Assembly: GCA_017396085.1 (NCBI GenBank)
Contig: JAFQNC010000014.1
Location: 1 to 64,000 of the forward strand
Direction of reading: 5' to 3'
DNA length: 64,000 bases
Origin: Tidjanibacter sp.
GTDB taxonomy: Bacteria > Bacteroidota > Bacteroidia > Bacteroidales > Rikenellaceae
Part shown: piece by piece, positions 25,841 to 34,450 of the stretch
Layout: each line of letters opens with the position of its first letter
How positions within the stretch are numbered: the stretch's first letter is position 1
The notes under the pieces: generated by a model
Told to the model about the DNA's origin: nothing
Databases searched by the model: none
What the model saw: the letters and a program-made list of their open reading frames with translations, nothing else
Position numbers and translations under genes: made by a program

Positions 25841-28792
25841 ATGAAAAGATATTTAATTTTGCCCATCATTCTGCTCTTCGTCCTTTCGGCAGGAGCAACA
25901 GAACGTAAGAAGTATAATTTTAATAGCGATTGGCTGTTGAAAGTAGGTGATAATCAGGAGGCATTGAAGAGTACATACGATGACTCGGATTGGACTTCGG
26001 TAACCCTGCCGCGTGCCTTTAACGAGGATCAGGCTTTTGCTGTTGATATCCGCGAATTGACCGATACGGTGATGTGGTATCGCAAACACTTCTCTATTGA
26101 AAATTTGGATAACAAAAAGGTCTTTATCGAGTTTGAGGGTGTTCGTCAGGCTGGCGAGTTTTATATCAATGGTAATCACTTGGGGCGCCACGAAAACGGT
26201 GTTATGGCTGTTGGTTTTGACTTAACCCCCTATATGACCGAGGGCGACAATGTTGTAGCAGTGCGTGTTGATAACAATTGGCAATATCGCGAAAAGTCGT
26301 CAAATGCTAAATTTCAGTGGAATGACCGCAACTTTAATGCAAATTATGGTGGTATCCCGAAGAATGTCTATCTGCACGTAACCGACGAGGTCTATCAGAC
26401 ACTGCCTCTGTATAGCCACCTGAAAACAACGGGTGTCTATATCTATGCCGATAACTTCAATATTCCTGCGCGTACTGCCACTATTCACGCCGAGTCGGAG
26501 GTGCGTAACGATAGCAAGCAACCGCGACAAGTGACCTATTCGGTGAATATTTACGACATTGATGGTAAATTGGTAAAGAGTTTTGAGGGTGATAAGGTAA
26601 CCATCGCAGCCGGTATGAGTGCAACCGTTAAGGCGCAAGCAGAGATGTCGAATATGCACTTTTGGAGTTGGGGCTATGGTTATCTCTACACCGTTAAGAC
26701 CCAATTGAAGGATGCAGAGGGTAAGCTCTTTGACGAAGTTACAACTCGTACGGGATTCCGCAAGACAAACTTTGGCGAGGGTAAGATTTGGCTCAACGAC
26801 CGTGTAATTATGATGCACGGATATGCACAACGTACATCAAACGAGTGGCCTGCTGTGGGTATTTCGGTTCCCGCCTGGTTGAGCGACTACTCGAATGGTT
26901 TGCAGGTTGAGAGCAATGGTAATCTGGTTCGTTGGATGCACGTTACACCGTGGAAACAGGATGTTGAGTCGTGCGACCGCGTCGGTTTGATTCAGGCTAT
27001 GCCTGCGGGTGATTCGGAGCGAGATCGCGAGGGGCGTCAGTGGATACATCGTACAGACCTTATGCGTGAAGCTATCATCTACAACCGCAACAACCCCAGC
27101 ATCCTCTTTTATGAGTGCGGAAACGAGTCGATTTCGCGCGAGCACATGATTGAGATGAAGGCTATACGTGATCTCTACGATCCCCACGGAGGTCGTGCCA
27201 TAGGTTCGCGTGAGATGCTTGATATTCGCGAGGCAGAGTGGGGCGGTGAGATGCTCTACATCAACAAGAGTAAGCACCACCCGATGTGGGCTACGGAGTA
27301 CTGCCGCGACGAGGGTCTGCGCAAGTATTGGGATGAACACAGTTACCCCTTCCACAAGGAGGGCGAGGGTCCGTTGCACGACGGCAAGCCCGCCACAAGT
27401 TACAACCACAACCAAGATAAATTTGCCTTGGAGTTGATTCGTCGTTGGTATGAATATTGGTTGGAGCGTCCCGGTCAAGGTGAGCGTGTGAGCGCCGGAG
27501 GTGCGAAAATTGTCTTCTCGGATACCAACACCCACCACCGTGGTGAGGAAAACTATCGCCGAAGTGGCGTTGTAGACCCGATGCGTATTGCCAAGGATGG
27601 TTTCTATGCACATCAGGTTATGTGGAATGGATGGGTTGAGAGCGATACTCCCCAAACCTATATCATTGGTCACTGGAATTATCCTGCGGAGACCGTTAAG
27701 TGGGTCTATGTTGTGTCGAATGGCGAGAGCGTAGAACTATTCCTGAATGGCACATCGCTCGGCAAGGGTAAGCGTGAGGCTAATTTCCTATTTAACTTCC
27801 CCAACGTGAAATACGAGGAGGGTAAACTTGAAGCCGTAAGTTATGATGCCGAGGGCAAGGAGGTGAGCCGCTATGCAGTTGAGACCGCTGGTGAACCCGC
27901 AGCCCTGCGCCTGACTGCAATGCAGAATCCCGAAGGTTTCAAGGCTGATGGTGCCGATATGGCTCTCATCGAGTTTGAAGTTGTCGATAAGCAGGGTCGT
28001 CGCTGCCCGATTGACAACCGTATGGTCAATTTCACTCTTAATGGCGAGGCTGAATGGCGAGGTGGCATTGCCCAAGGCGATAACAACTTTGTTCTGTCAA
28101 AGTCGTTACCTGTTGAGTGTGGTGTAAATCGTGCTTTGATTCGCAGTACAACCAAGGCCGGCAAGATTACCCTGACGGCGAAGGCCGAGGGTTTGCCGAA
28201 GGCTACTTTGAAGTTGAAGACCGAGCCCGTTGAGGTTGTAAATGGTATGAGCGAATACCTGCCGCAGTACACTACACCCTGTTCGTTGGTCAAGGGCGAG
28301 ACTCCGCTGACTCCTTCGTACGTTGATCAGAAGCGCACTATCAAGATTGCAAAGGTGCAGGCGGGTATCAATCAGAATCAGGCAGAGCAGACCTTTGACG
28401 ATAATGAACTTTCGGCATGGGTAAACGATGGTCTTTTGCAGACGGCTTGGATTACCTATCAGTTCGATGAGAGCGTGGCTGTTGATGATATCTGTATGAA
28501 ATTAAGCGGTTGGCGCAGACGCAGCTATCCTTTGGAGATTTATGCAGGAGATAAACTTATTTGGAGTGGCACGACACCCAAGAGCTTGGGCTATGTGCAC
28601 ATTTACATCGAAAACCCAATCGAGAGCGACCGTATTACAATTAGTATGAAGGGCGCATCGAAGGATAATGACGCCTTTGGTGAGATCACAGAGGTTGCAG
28701 GCAATGCCGCAAATGAGATGGAGGCTACGACAGGTAAAGGTAAACGCAACCTCTCGATTATCGAGATTGACTTCCTGAAAAATGTTGATTAA
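25841..28792 (+). CDS. GH2 family glycoside hydrolase
   Basis: Secreted GH2 enzyme, 983 residues. Order: signal peptide (1-19), sugar-binding jelly roll (about 25-185), immunoglobulin-like domain (about 195-305), TIM barrel with acid/base E429 in ECGNES and a candidate nucleophile E486 in MWATEYCRDE, a DUF4982-like beta domain (about 600-660), a further Ig-like domain and a C-terminal carbohydrate-binding-like module (about 850-960). The family covers beta-galactosidases, beta-glucuronidases and others. In an RG-I locus, removal of galactose or glucuronic acid side groups is expected; the exact sugar cannot be read. It is 27 bases after susD. Confidence 0.88.
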   Translation: MKRYLILPIILLFVLSAGATERKKYNFNSDWLLKVGDNQEALKSTYDDSDWTSVTLPRAFNEDQAFAVDIRELTDTVMWYRKHFSIENLDNKKVFIEFEGVRQAGEFYINGNHLGRHENGVMAVGFDLTPYMTEGDNVVAVRVDNNWQYREKSSNAKFQWNDRNFNANYGGIPKNVYLHVTDEVYQTLPLYSHLKTTGVYIYADNFNIPARTATIHAESEVRNDSKQPRQVTYSVNIYDIDGKLVKSFEGDKVTIAAGMSATVKAQAEMSNMHFWSWGYGYLYTVKTQLKDAEGKLFDEVTTRTGFRKTNFGEGKIWLNDRVIMMHGYAQRTSNEWPAVGISVPAWLSDYSNGLQVESNGNLVRWMHVTPWKQDVESCDRVGLIQAMPAGDSERDREGRQWIHRTDLMREAIIYNRNNPSILFYECGNESISREHMIEMKAIRDLYDPHGGRAIGSREMLDIREAEWGGEMLYINKSKHHPMWATEYCRDEGLRKYWDEHSYPFHKEGEGPLHDGKPATSYNHNQDKFALELIRRWYEYWLERPGQGERVSAGGAKIVFSDTNTHHRGEENYRRSGVVDPMRIAKDGFYAHQVMWNGWVESDTPQTYIIGHWNYPAETVKWVYVVSNGESVELFLNGTSLGKGKREANFLFNFPNVKYEEGKLEAVSYDAEGKEVSRYAVETAGEPAALRLTAMQNPEGFKADGADMALIEFEVVDKQGRRCPIDNRMVNFTLNGEAEWRGGIAQGDNNFVLSKSLPVECGVNRALIRSTTKAGKITLTAKAEGLPKATLKLKTEPVEVVNGMSEYLPQYTTPCSLVKGETPLTPSYVDQKRTIKIAKVQAGINQNQAEQTFDDNELSAWVNDGLLQTAWITYQFDESVAVDDICMKLSGWRRRSYPLEIYAGDKLIWSGTTPKSLGYVHIYIENPIESDRITISMKGASKDNDAFGEITEVAGNAANEMEATTGKGKRNLSIIEIDFLKNVD

Positions 28793-28807
28793 ACGACACT
28801 ATAAACG

Positions 28808-29422
28808 ATGAAAAATCTCTTTGACATATCGGGCAAGGTGGTGGTCATCACCGGAGCCTATGGAGTATTGGGTTCGGCAGTTTCGAAACACTTTGCCGAA
28901 CAGGGTGCCAAGGTTGTTCTGCTGGGTCGCAACGCCGAGCAGGGAGAGCAACTTCTATCCGAGATCAAAGCGGCAGGTGGAGATGCCATCTTTTTGCAGT
29001 CGGATGTCTTGAACATAGCGAATTTGGAGCATAATCTTACCGATATTCTGGCACACTACGGTCGGATTGACGTGTTGATCAACGCTGCCGGCGGGAATAT
29101 GCCCGCCGCCAGCGTACCCCCCGAGAAGAGCATCTTCGATTTGGACATCGAGGCAGTAAGAAAAGTTGTCGATTTGAACCTCTATGGTACAATCTACCCC
29201 ACGATGGTCTTTGCCAAAGCGATGGTTGAGAATCCATCCAAGCAGGGCTCGATTATCAACTTTTGCAGCGAGAGTTCGATGCGTCCAGACCATGGACACC
29301 AGATGTGTGATGATTTGAATCGTAAGTCGAACCCTGGCTACTCTTGCTACGGTCGTATGCGCGGTTTGGCTGAATTGCGCGGTTTGGAAATGGGTATCGC
29401 TTGTTCGCTCTACAACAAATAG
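28808..29422 (+). pseudogene. In-frame chimera of mannonate oxidoreductase (uxuB-type SDR) and mannonate dehydratase (uxuA)
   Basis: Residues 1-157 are a short-chain dehydrogenase of the D-mannonate oxidoreductase type: TGAYGVLG at the cofactor site (15-22), NAAGGN (92-97), [19 protein letters not shown] and SIINFCSES with the catalytic serine. Instead of the expected YxxxK, the protein changes at MRP (158-160, DNA 29279-29287) to [31 protein letters not shown], which is the C-terminal 45 or so residues of mannonate dehydratase UxuA. This looks like a deletion between adjacent uxuB and uxuA genes at a shared MRP-coding microhomology. The SDR lacks its tyrosine and lysine and the UxuA part lacks most of its metal site, so neither activity is expected. 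Position between two GH2 genes, 15 and 33 bases away, suggests it is still transcribed. Confidence 0.8.
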
Positions 29423-29455
29423 ATTGATATATTCCCAAAACGAAATATTCTGAAA

Positions 29456-32260
29456 ATGAAAAAGATTACGATATTACTACTCTCTCTCTTCGCTTATATG
29501 GCGAGTGCTGTTGCGCAGACAAAGATAGACCTAAATGGCGAGTGGCAGTTTTATTTTGCGAAGGATTTAGCGGAGGCGGATGCTTTAACTTCCGCAAGAT
29601 TCTATGCCAAGGAGTATTCTGCCGATGAGTTTGTTGCGACACTGGTCCCATCGAATTGGGCTGTTTTGGGCTATGAGGAGCCTGTATATCGCACATTTGC
29701 CAAAGATCACACCAGCGAGGGACTCTATCGCAAGAGTTTTACTCTGCCCGAAAATGTTGCTGAAAACAGAGTCCTTCTGCACTTTGGCGGAGTGTGGTCG
29801 TCGGCAGAGGTTTGGCTCAACGGAGTGTGGGTTGGTCGCCATGATAGTGGATACACCTCGTTTGCAATCGACGTAACAGAGTCGGTAGTTGCGGGAGAGA
29901 ATCTGTTGGCTGTACGTGTGCGCCAGAACTATCCGGGTCATCAGAGTGATACCTATGACGATTGGTCATTGGGTGGTATCTTTCGTGATGTTGAGGTGGA
30001 GATGATGCCACGTGGTCGATGGATTGATAAGGTGACGGCTGTTACTGATTTCGATAAAAAGTTTGAAGATGCCCAACTTCAACTTCATATTATGGTCAGC
30101 GACCGTCATAAAAATACCCTGCCGGGTAACTATCGTTCACCAGGTGAGCCTTATGGCTTGCTTATTACGCTTGATGATGCCTCCGGCAATCGTGTTGCAG
30201 AGCGTCTGTTGGATGTCGAGTCACACACCTCCACCGATAGAGAATTACACGAAACACTCTCTATAATTGCACCTAAACATTGGACTGCCGAGACACCCAA
30301 TCTATATACGCTCACTGTTGCTCTGCTCGAAAAGGGAGAGATTGCCCACAGGGTATGTCATAAGATTGGTTTCCGTGAGATATCGACCGCAGATGGAGTG
30401 TTGCGCGTCAATGGCGTTGGAGTTAAGTTGCGTGGTGTCAATTACCACGAGGAGTATCCCGATGTTGGTCACGCCACTACACGCGAGCAGATGCTTGCAG
30501 ACTTAAAGTTGATGAAGCAGGCGAATATCAACTATGTTCGTGCCTGCCACTATCAGCACAACAAACACTTTATTGAACTTTGCGACTCTATGGGTATGTA
30601 TGTCGGAGGAGAGATATCGCTTGGAGGAGCCGATTTAAGGATGTACAACCCCAACTATGTTGGTGCGATTATGACTCGCACCATTGAGACCGTAAATCGC
30701 GACCTCAACGCTCCGTCAATTATCTATTGGTCGGTGGGTAACGAGGACTCCTTCACGGAACTTTTCTTGCAGGCAGCCAAGGTGTGCAAGGCTATCGATC
30801 CGACTCGTCCTACGCTACTCCCGTGGAATGCAAGCGAAGAGTTGCCGTCAGAGATAGATATATTAGCACCGCACTATTGGACTGCTAATGAGTATGACTC
30901 GTTGGCTATGATCTCCAAGCGACCTATCATAACTACCGAGTATGTCCACGCCTATGGTAACTATCGCTTTGGTAGTTTGGAGGCGTGTTGGAAGTCATTG
31001 ACCAAGCATCCAGCTGGTGCGGGTGGTGCTGTTTGGATGTGGGCAGATCAGGGTTTGAAGACCCCGACGAAGAAGGATATGAAGCGTTTTGGAAGTATCG
31101 AGAAAAACGACCCGTATCTTCGCATTGGCTCCGAGGGTTGGGATGGTATAACCGATTCGTATCGTCGCCCGATGCGTGACTATTGGGAGGTGCAGGCTGT
31201 CTATTGTCCTGTATATCCTGCCGAACAGAGTGTTCGCTACTCCTCGAAAAAGATTGTTGTACCTTTCCGCAACGACTACGACTTTATCTCCACAGATGCA
31301 CTCACTATTGACTATCGTCTTATGCTTGATGAGGAGATCCTCTGCGAGGGTAGCGCTGTGCTTGATGCTGCACCTCATAGTGTTGGCAATGTTGTAGTGC
31401 CGACCGACGGCTTGAAAGTTGTAGAGGGAGAGCCTTGTTATATTCACTTCACGATTCGCAATAACGAGGGTGTGGTATTGGGTCGTAAGGCTGTTGAGGT
31501 AGTGATGCCTATGCCAAAGGAAGACCCTGTTGTTGCGCCCATCGAGTTGAACGAGAGTGATGAACGTGTTACGGTGAAGGTTGCAGAAAAGATTTATACC
31601 TTTAACCCTGCTGATGGAATGTTGCTTACAGCTGGTGATGCCATACGTGGTATGCGTCCTGCTATTTGGCATCGACTCAATGATGGTGACCATATCATCA
31701 AAAACCGCAAGTTTGCAGCCGGTGTATCGTTTGAACGATATACATCAACTCTAAAACGCTTTGATGTCAGCCGTTGCGACGATAGCGTTGTTATTACAGC
31801 TGCTGCTGACTATGTTATTGATGCTGCGAACTCGTTTAGTGCCGAATATACCTATACCATCACTTCTGATGGTTCGTTGAAGGTTGACTATGCTATCACC
31901 CCCACGGTGCAGACCTCATTGCTGCCTATTGTGGGCATAGCTCTGAAAACCAAACCCTCGTCGGCTGTTTCACGTTGGTATGGCTTGGGTCCCGACGATG
32001 CTTATCCCAATAAGCAGGCTGCCCCCATATTAGGTGTTTGGAGTGCCGCTGATTTCACGGGTACTCGTGCCGCACGTTGGGTAGATGTTGGCGCAAGTCG
32101 CATAGAGTGCAACGGCTATATCGACCGCGACAAGGTTGATTCGCCCGAGTTGCGCATTGTACACCACGTACTGGGGCGTTCAGAGAAGGGGCGTTTGAAC
32201 TATCCTGAATATCGTATTATCTCCGGTAAGACCTATTCTGGCTCGTTTACAATAAGATAG
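29456..32260 (+). CDS. GH2 family glycoside hydrolase (beta-galactosidase-like)
   Basis: Secreted GH2 enzyme of 934 residues with signal peptide (1-20), jelly-roll sugar-binding domain (IDLNGEWQFYF, VWLNGVWVGRHDSGYTSF), Ig-like domain, and TIM barrel with acid/base E430 in SVGNED and nucleophile E495 in ITTEYVHAYGN. After about residue 620 come a further Ig-like domain and a C-terminal beta-galactosidase small-chain-like domain (YGLGPDDAYPNK). That full five-domain layout favours beta-galactosidase activity on RG-I side chains. Last gene before a strong terminator. Confidence 0.9.
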   Translation: MKKITILLLSLFAYMASAVAQTKIDLNGEWQFYFAKDLAEADALTSARFYAKEYSADEFVATLVPSNWAVLGYEEPVYRTFAKDHTSEGLYRKSFTLPENVAENRVLLHFGGVWSSAEVWLNGVWVGRHDSGYTSFAIDVTESVVAGENLLAVRVRQNYPGHQSDTYDDWSLGGIFRDVEVEMMPRGRWIDKVTAVTDFDKKFEDAQLQLHIMVSDRHKNTLPGNYRSPGEPYGLLITLDDASGNRVAERLLDVESHTSTDRELHETLSIIAPKHWTAETPNLYTLTVALLEKGEIAHRVCHKIGFREISTADGVLRVNGVGVKLRGVNYHEEYPDVGHATTREQMLADLKLMKQANINYVRACHYQHNKHFIELCDSMGMYVGGEISLGGADLRMYNPNYVGAIMTRTIETVNRDLNAPSIIYWSVGNEDSFTELFLQAAKVCKAIDPTRPTLLPWNASEELPSEIDILAPHYWTANEYDSLAMISKRPIITTEYVHAYGNYRFGSLEACWKSLTKHPAGAGGAVWMWADQGLKTPTKKDMKRFGSIEKNDPYLRIGSEGWDGITDSYRRPMRDYWEVQAVYCPVYPAEQSVRYSSKKIVVPFRNDYDFISTDALTIDYRLMLDEEILCEGSAVLDAAPHSVGNVVVPTDGLKVVEGEPCYIHFTIRNNEGVVLGRKAVEVVMPMPKEDPVVAPIELNESDERVTVKVAEKIYTFNPADGMLLTAGDAIRGMRPAIWHRLNDGDHIIKNRKFAAGVSFERYTSTLKRFDVSRCDDSVVITAAADYVIDAANSFSAEYTYTITSDGSLKVDYAITPTVQTSLLPIVGIALKTKPSSAVSRWYGLGPDDAYPNKQAAPILGVWSAADFTGTRAARWVDVGASRIECNGYIDRDKVDSPELRIVHHVLGRSEKGRLNYPEYRIISGKTYSGSFTIR

Positions 32261-32302
32261 TTAGTGTGTGGTTGATTAGTTAGTTGATTAGCCATAATTC
32301 CG

Positions 32303-32338
32303 GAGCCGTATCAGCAGTGCTGATGCGGCTCTTTTTTT
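32303..32338 (+). terminator. Intrinsic terminator ending the 16-32 kb operon
   Basis: GAGCCGTATCAGCA pairs with TGCTGATGCGGCTC (14 bp, one wobble), followed by seven T residues. It lies 43 bases after the GH2 stop and is the strongest terminator in the region. Confidence 0.93.
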
Positions 32339-32584
32339 CTTCTCTCCGCTTGATTTTAGGGGATTTAATAGTGCCCATCACGTAACGCTCTTAAACGACT
32401 ACCATCCCACACCTCTCCTCTTTTATATGTGCTTTTGCAACGTTCAGAATGAACGTAGAGAAGTCGGAATACCATATAAAGAGCGTTATTAAGAAGAGTT
32501 GCAGACTATCACTGCATAAATAGTATGAGTGGGGCTGTCTAACGACTCGTTGAAAATGCGAAACATCTGCTTTTTCAAAGAGCC
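32339..32584. other. Gene-free stretch with competing inverted repeats
   Basis: No gene is seen. Perfect 10-bp arms TAACGCTCTT (32383-32392) and AAGAGCGTTA (32479-32488) flank a second pair, CTCTTTTATATG (32418-32429) and CATATAAAGAG (32473-32483), whose right arms overlap, so only one pairing can form at a time. An inner ACGTTC/GAACGT hairpin lies at 32440-32456. This could be a folded RNA or a small mobile remnant. Confidence 0.45.
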
Positions 32585-32614
32585 AAAAAAGGTCGGTCTC
32601 AAATGAGACCGACC
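32585..32614 (-). terminator. Intrinsic terminator of the fimbrillin/leucine-rich lipoprotein gene
   Basis: A perfect 11-bp stem (GGTCGGTCTCA with TGAGACCGACC, two-base loop) is followed on the minus strand by six T residues. It lies 35 bases after the stop of the minus-strand lipoprotein gene. Confidence 0.9.
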
Positions 32615-32649
32615 CACCAACAAAAAATCAATGTAATGATTCGAAACGG

Positions 32650-34053
32650 TTACTCCTTTTCCCAATTTACACCTTCATTGTTGCTATTCGCTTCCGAAGT
32701 ATTGGTCTGACCGCTACGCATGTACACCGTCATAGTTCCACCACTTTGCTTGCCGGCGCGAACATTGACTTCATCACCCAACATACGAATATCCAATTCC
32801 GTCATATCATTGGAGTAGCAGTAAAGCTGGTCTACATTTGTATTCTTTGAGAGGTTCAGCGTAACAAGGTTGTTTCCATTCACAATAAGTTTTTGCAAAT
32901 TCGTCATATTCGAAATATCGAATGTGCTATCATTGCAAGAGGCAGACCAACCAACGATCTCCAACTTGGTCAAATTAGCGAAGTACTCTACACCTTGGAA
33001 TGTAACAATAGCCGCATCTTCCATACCTTCAGCGCTCTTCTTTACAGACATAGTTGTAGTGTATGACTCTGCAATTACCACCTCACCGGTCTCCTCGTCG
33101 GTTTCCGACACAAAATTATTGTCTTTCAGCCAAGTACGGAAGGTAGCATCGGGGACAATCTTCTTCGCCGCCGCCGCCCTAACATCAATTTGGGGCAGGG
33201 TATAAATCGTATTTTCTGCCAAGTCAGACATAACAGTCGAAGTCGACTTGGCAACCTGACCGGCATTTGTGTAAATCTCTACATCCAAACCTTCGGTAAA
33301 GGGGGTAAGGTTTTTCGAGGGAACAACCACATAGAAATCCTTGGCTGTTTCACCGAGTGCTACGCCACCACAATTGAGGGTGATCGACGTAGAGGAGTCT
33401 CCATCCCATTTGTTTACAACCTTTTCAGCTGTATTATTGGGATAAACAACCACCTTACCGGCAATCTGCTCACCAGCTTTGTCCGTCACAACAATCTTAT
33501 TTACCAAAACATCACCCGTCAGACTGAATTTCAGCACCGAGAAATAGTTTTTGAATTGCATATTACCAATCGTGATGCTCTCGCCATCAACAACCGTTGA
33601 TGCTTCTGGTGCTTTGCCGACCAAAGGAATCTGGGTATAACCATCCTCCACATAGGTCTGATTGGCAGGGAGCATAACTCGAGCTGCACTTCCGGTTCTT
33701 GTTTGTGCAGGCAGATAGAGAGCCGTAATTTCCTCTTTGGGATCAGCCAATTCGGCGATGGTTGCCTCATATACAACCGTGCGACCGTTGTTTGCAAGCG
33801 TTCCCTCCTGCTGGGTAAACTCAACATGCTTATTTGCATCGTTCACATAAACATATACCACATCACCGGCATCCCAATGGGTTCCCACACCGGCAGCATA
33901 ACCGGCACGGGTATCCTCCGAAGGAAGAGCATCAGCGGTAAAGGTAATAGTTTTAGTCCCGGGAGCGGGGGCGAACTGCTCATCGTTCTGTGCGCAAGCC
34001 ACAACGGCAAATGCCATAACGGCAGCCGAAAGATATTTCACAACTTTATTCAT
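32650..34053 (-). CDS. Fimbrillin-like lipoprotein with leucine-rich C-terminus
   Basis: 467 residues: lipoprotein signal (ending VVAC, Cys20), then an Mfa/fimbrillin-like region (about 30-320: TRAGYAAGVGTHWDAGDVVYVY, FKNYFSVLKFSLTG, Asp-rich strands), then a short leucine-rich segment (about 355-440: FANLTKLEIVGWS, NMTNLQKLIVNGNNL, LNLSKNTNVDQLYCYSN, MTELDI). The two together suggest surface display and protein or glycan binding. It is 35 bases after the stop of a 45-codon peptide gene and forms a two-gene unit with it. Substrate or partner unknown. The unit lies between the two plus-strand RG-I operons but need not belong to them. Confidence 0.7.
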   Translation of the reverse strand: MNKVVKYLSAAVMAFAVVACAQNDEQFAPAPGTKTITFTADALPSEDTRAGYAAGVGTHWDAGDVVYVYVNDANKHVEFTQQEGTLANNGRTVVYEATIAELADPKEEITALYLPAQTRTGSAARVMLPANQTYVEDGYTQIPLVGKAPEASTVVDGESITIGNMQFKNYFSVLKFSLTGDVLVNKIVVTDKAGEQIAGKVVVYPNNTAEKVVNKWDGDSSTSITLNCGGVALGETAKDFYVVVPSKNLTPFTEGLDVEIYTNAGQVAKSTSTVMSDLAENTIYTLPQIDVRAAAAKKIVPDATFRTWLKDNNFVSETDEETGEVVIAESYTTTMSVKKSAEGMEDAAIVTFQGVEYFANLTKLEIVGWSASCNDSTFDISNMTNLQKLIVNGNNLVTLNLSKNTNVDQLYCYSNDMTELDIRMLGDEVNVRAGKQSGGTMTVYMRSGQTNTSEANSNNEGVNWEKE

Positions 34054-34088
34054 TGTCTTATTTTTTTAAGTTCTACAATTAGGGGTTT

Positions 34089-34226
34089 CTACTGCCACTC
34101 AAACTCTGCGTAATCCGTACTCACATTGGGATCAACAATATCACCACCGCTTATAGCGAAGCCTGCCTCAACCCTTACATTCTGCAATTCAAGTGCAGGA
34201 GCCACATAGATTGTTTCCTTTTTCAT
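34089..34226 (-). CDS. 45-residue peptide of a family found before fimbrillin-like genes
   Basis: Starts at the ATG at 34226 (MKKETIYVAPAL) and ends in acidic, aromatic EFEWQ. It shares a core (YxAPAxE, then V, then EAGxAxSG) with the 50-residue peptide at 50503-50655, and both genes lie directly before a fimbrillin-like lipoprotein gene. There is no signal peptide or membrane segment. The AxSGG-like centre and acidic tail recall precursor peptides with a leader and core, but no maturation enzyme is seen nearby. It could also be a regulatory or chaperone-like peptide. A full promoter lies 90 bases upstream, so it is the first gene of its transcript. Confidence 0.7.
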   Translation of the reverse strand: MKKETIYVAPALELQNVRVEAGFAISGGDIVDPNVSTDYAEFEWQ

Positions 34227-34315
34227 CTTTTTGATTTTTTGATTTAATAATTTATTTTTTCTAATTTTGTATACAACACTGTACACCCACCCGCCAACGC
34301 AGGTCATACATACTG

Positions 34316-34345
34316 CAAAGGTAGAAGAAATCTCTGCCACACAAA
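34316..34345 (-). promoter_or_regulatory. Full Bacteroidales promoter of the peptide/lipoprotein unit
   Basis: On the minus strand TTTG (34345-34342) and TACCTTTG (34323-34316) are 18 bases apart, close to the -33/-7 consensus. The predicted start gives a leader of about 80 bases before the peptide ATG, which is long for this window. Confidence 0.7.
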
Positions 34346-34419
34346 GTCCCAAAGGGCATTTTTGTACAAAATCACCTTTTTTTTAAACGTAACTACCAAC
34401 CCGACCTAATAAAATAGGG

Positions 34420-34427
34420 TACTTTTG
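34420..34427 (+). promoter_or_regulatory. Promoter -7 box of the GH106 operon
   Basis: TACTTTTG matches TAnnTTTG and lies 23 bases before the GH106 ATG. There is no -33 TTTG. The stretch just ahead (CAACCCGACCTAAT, about 34398-34411) resembles CAACCCGCCTAAT in the rhaB promoter region (4980-4992), so the two promoters may share a regulator site. Confidence 0.5.
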
Positions 34428-34450
34428 TAGAAAGAAACAAAGCAAGAGAA

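Noticed and set aside
32383-32488. Invertible promoter flanked by inverted repeats
   Set aside because: The arms are only 10 bp, no promoter box lies between them and no invertase gene is nearby.
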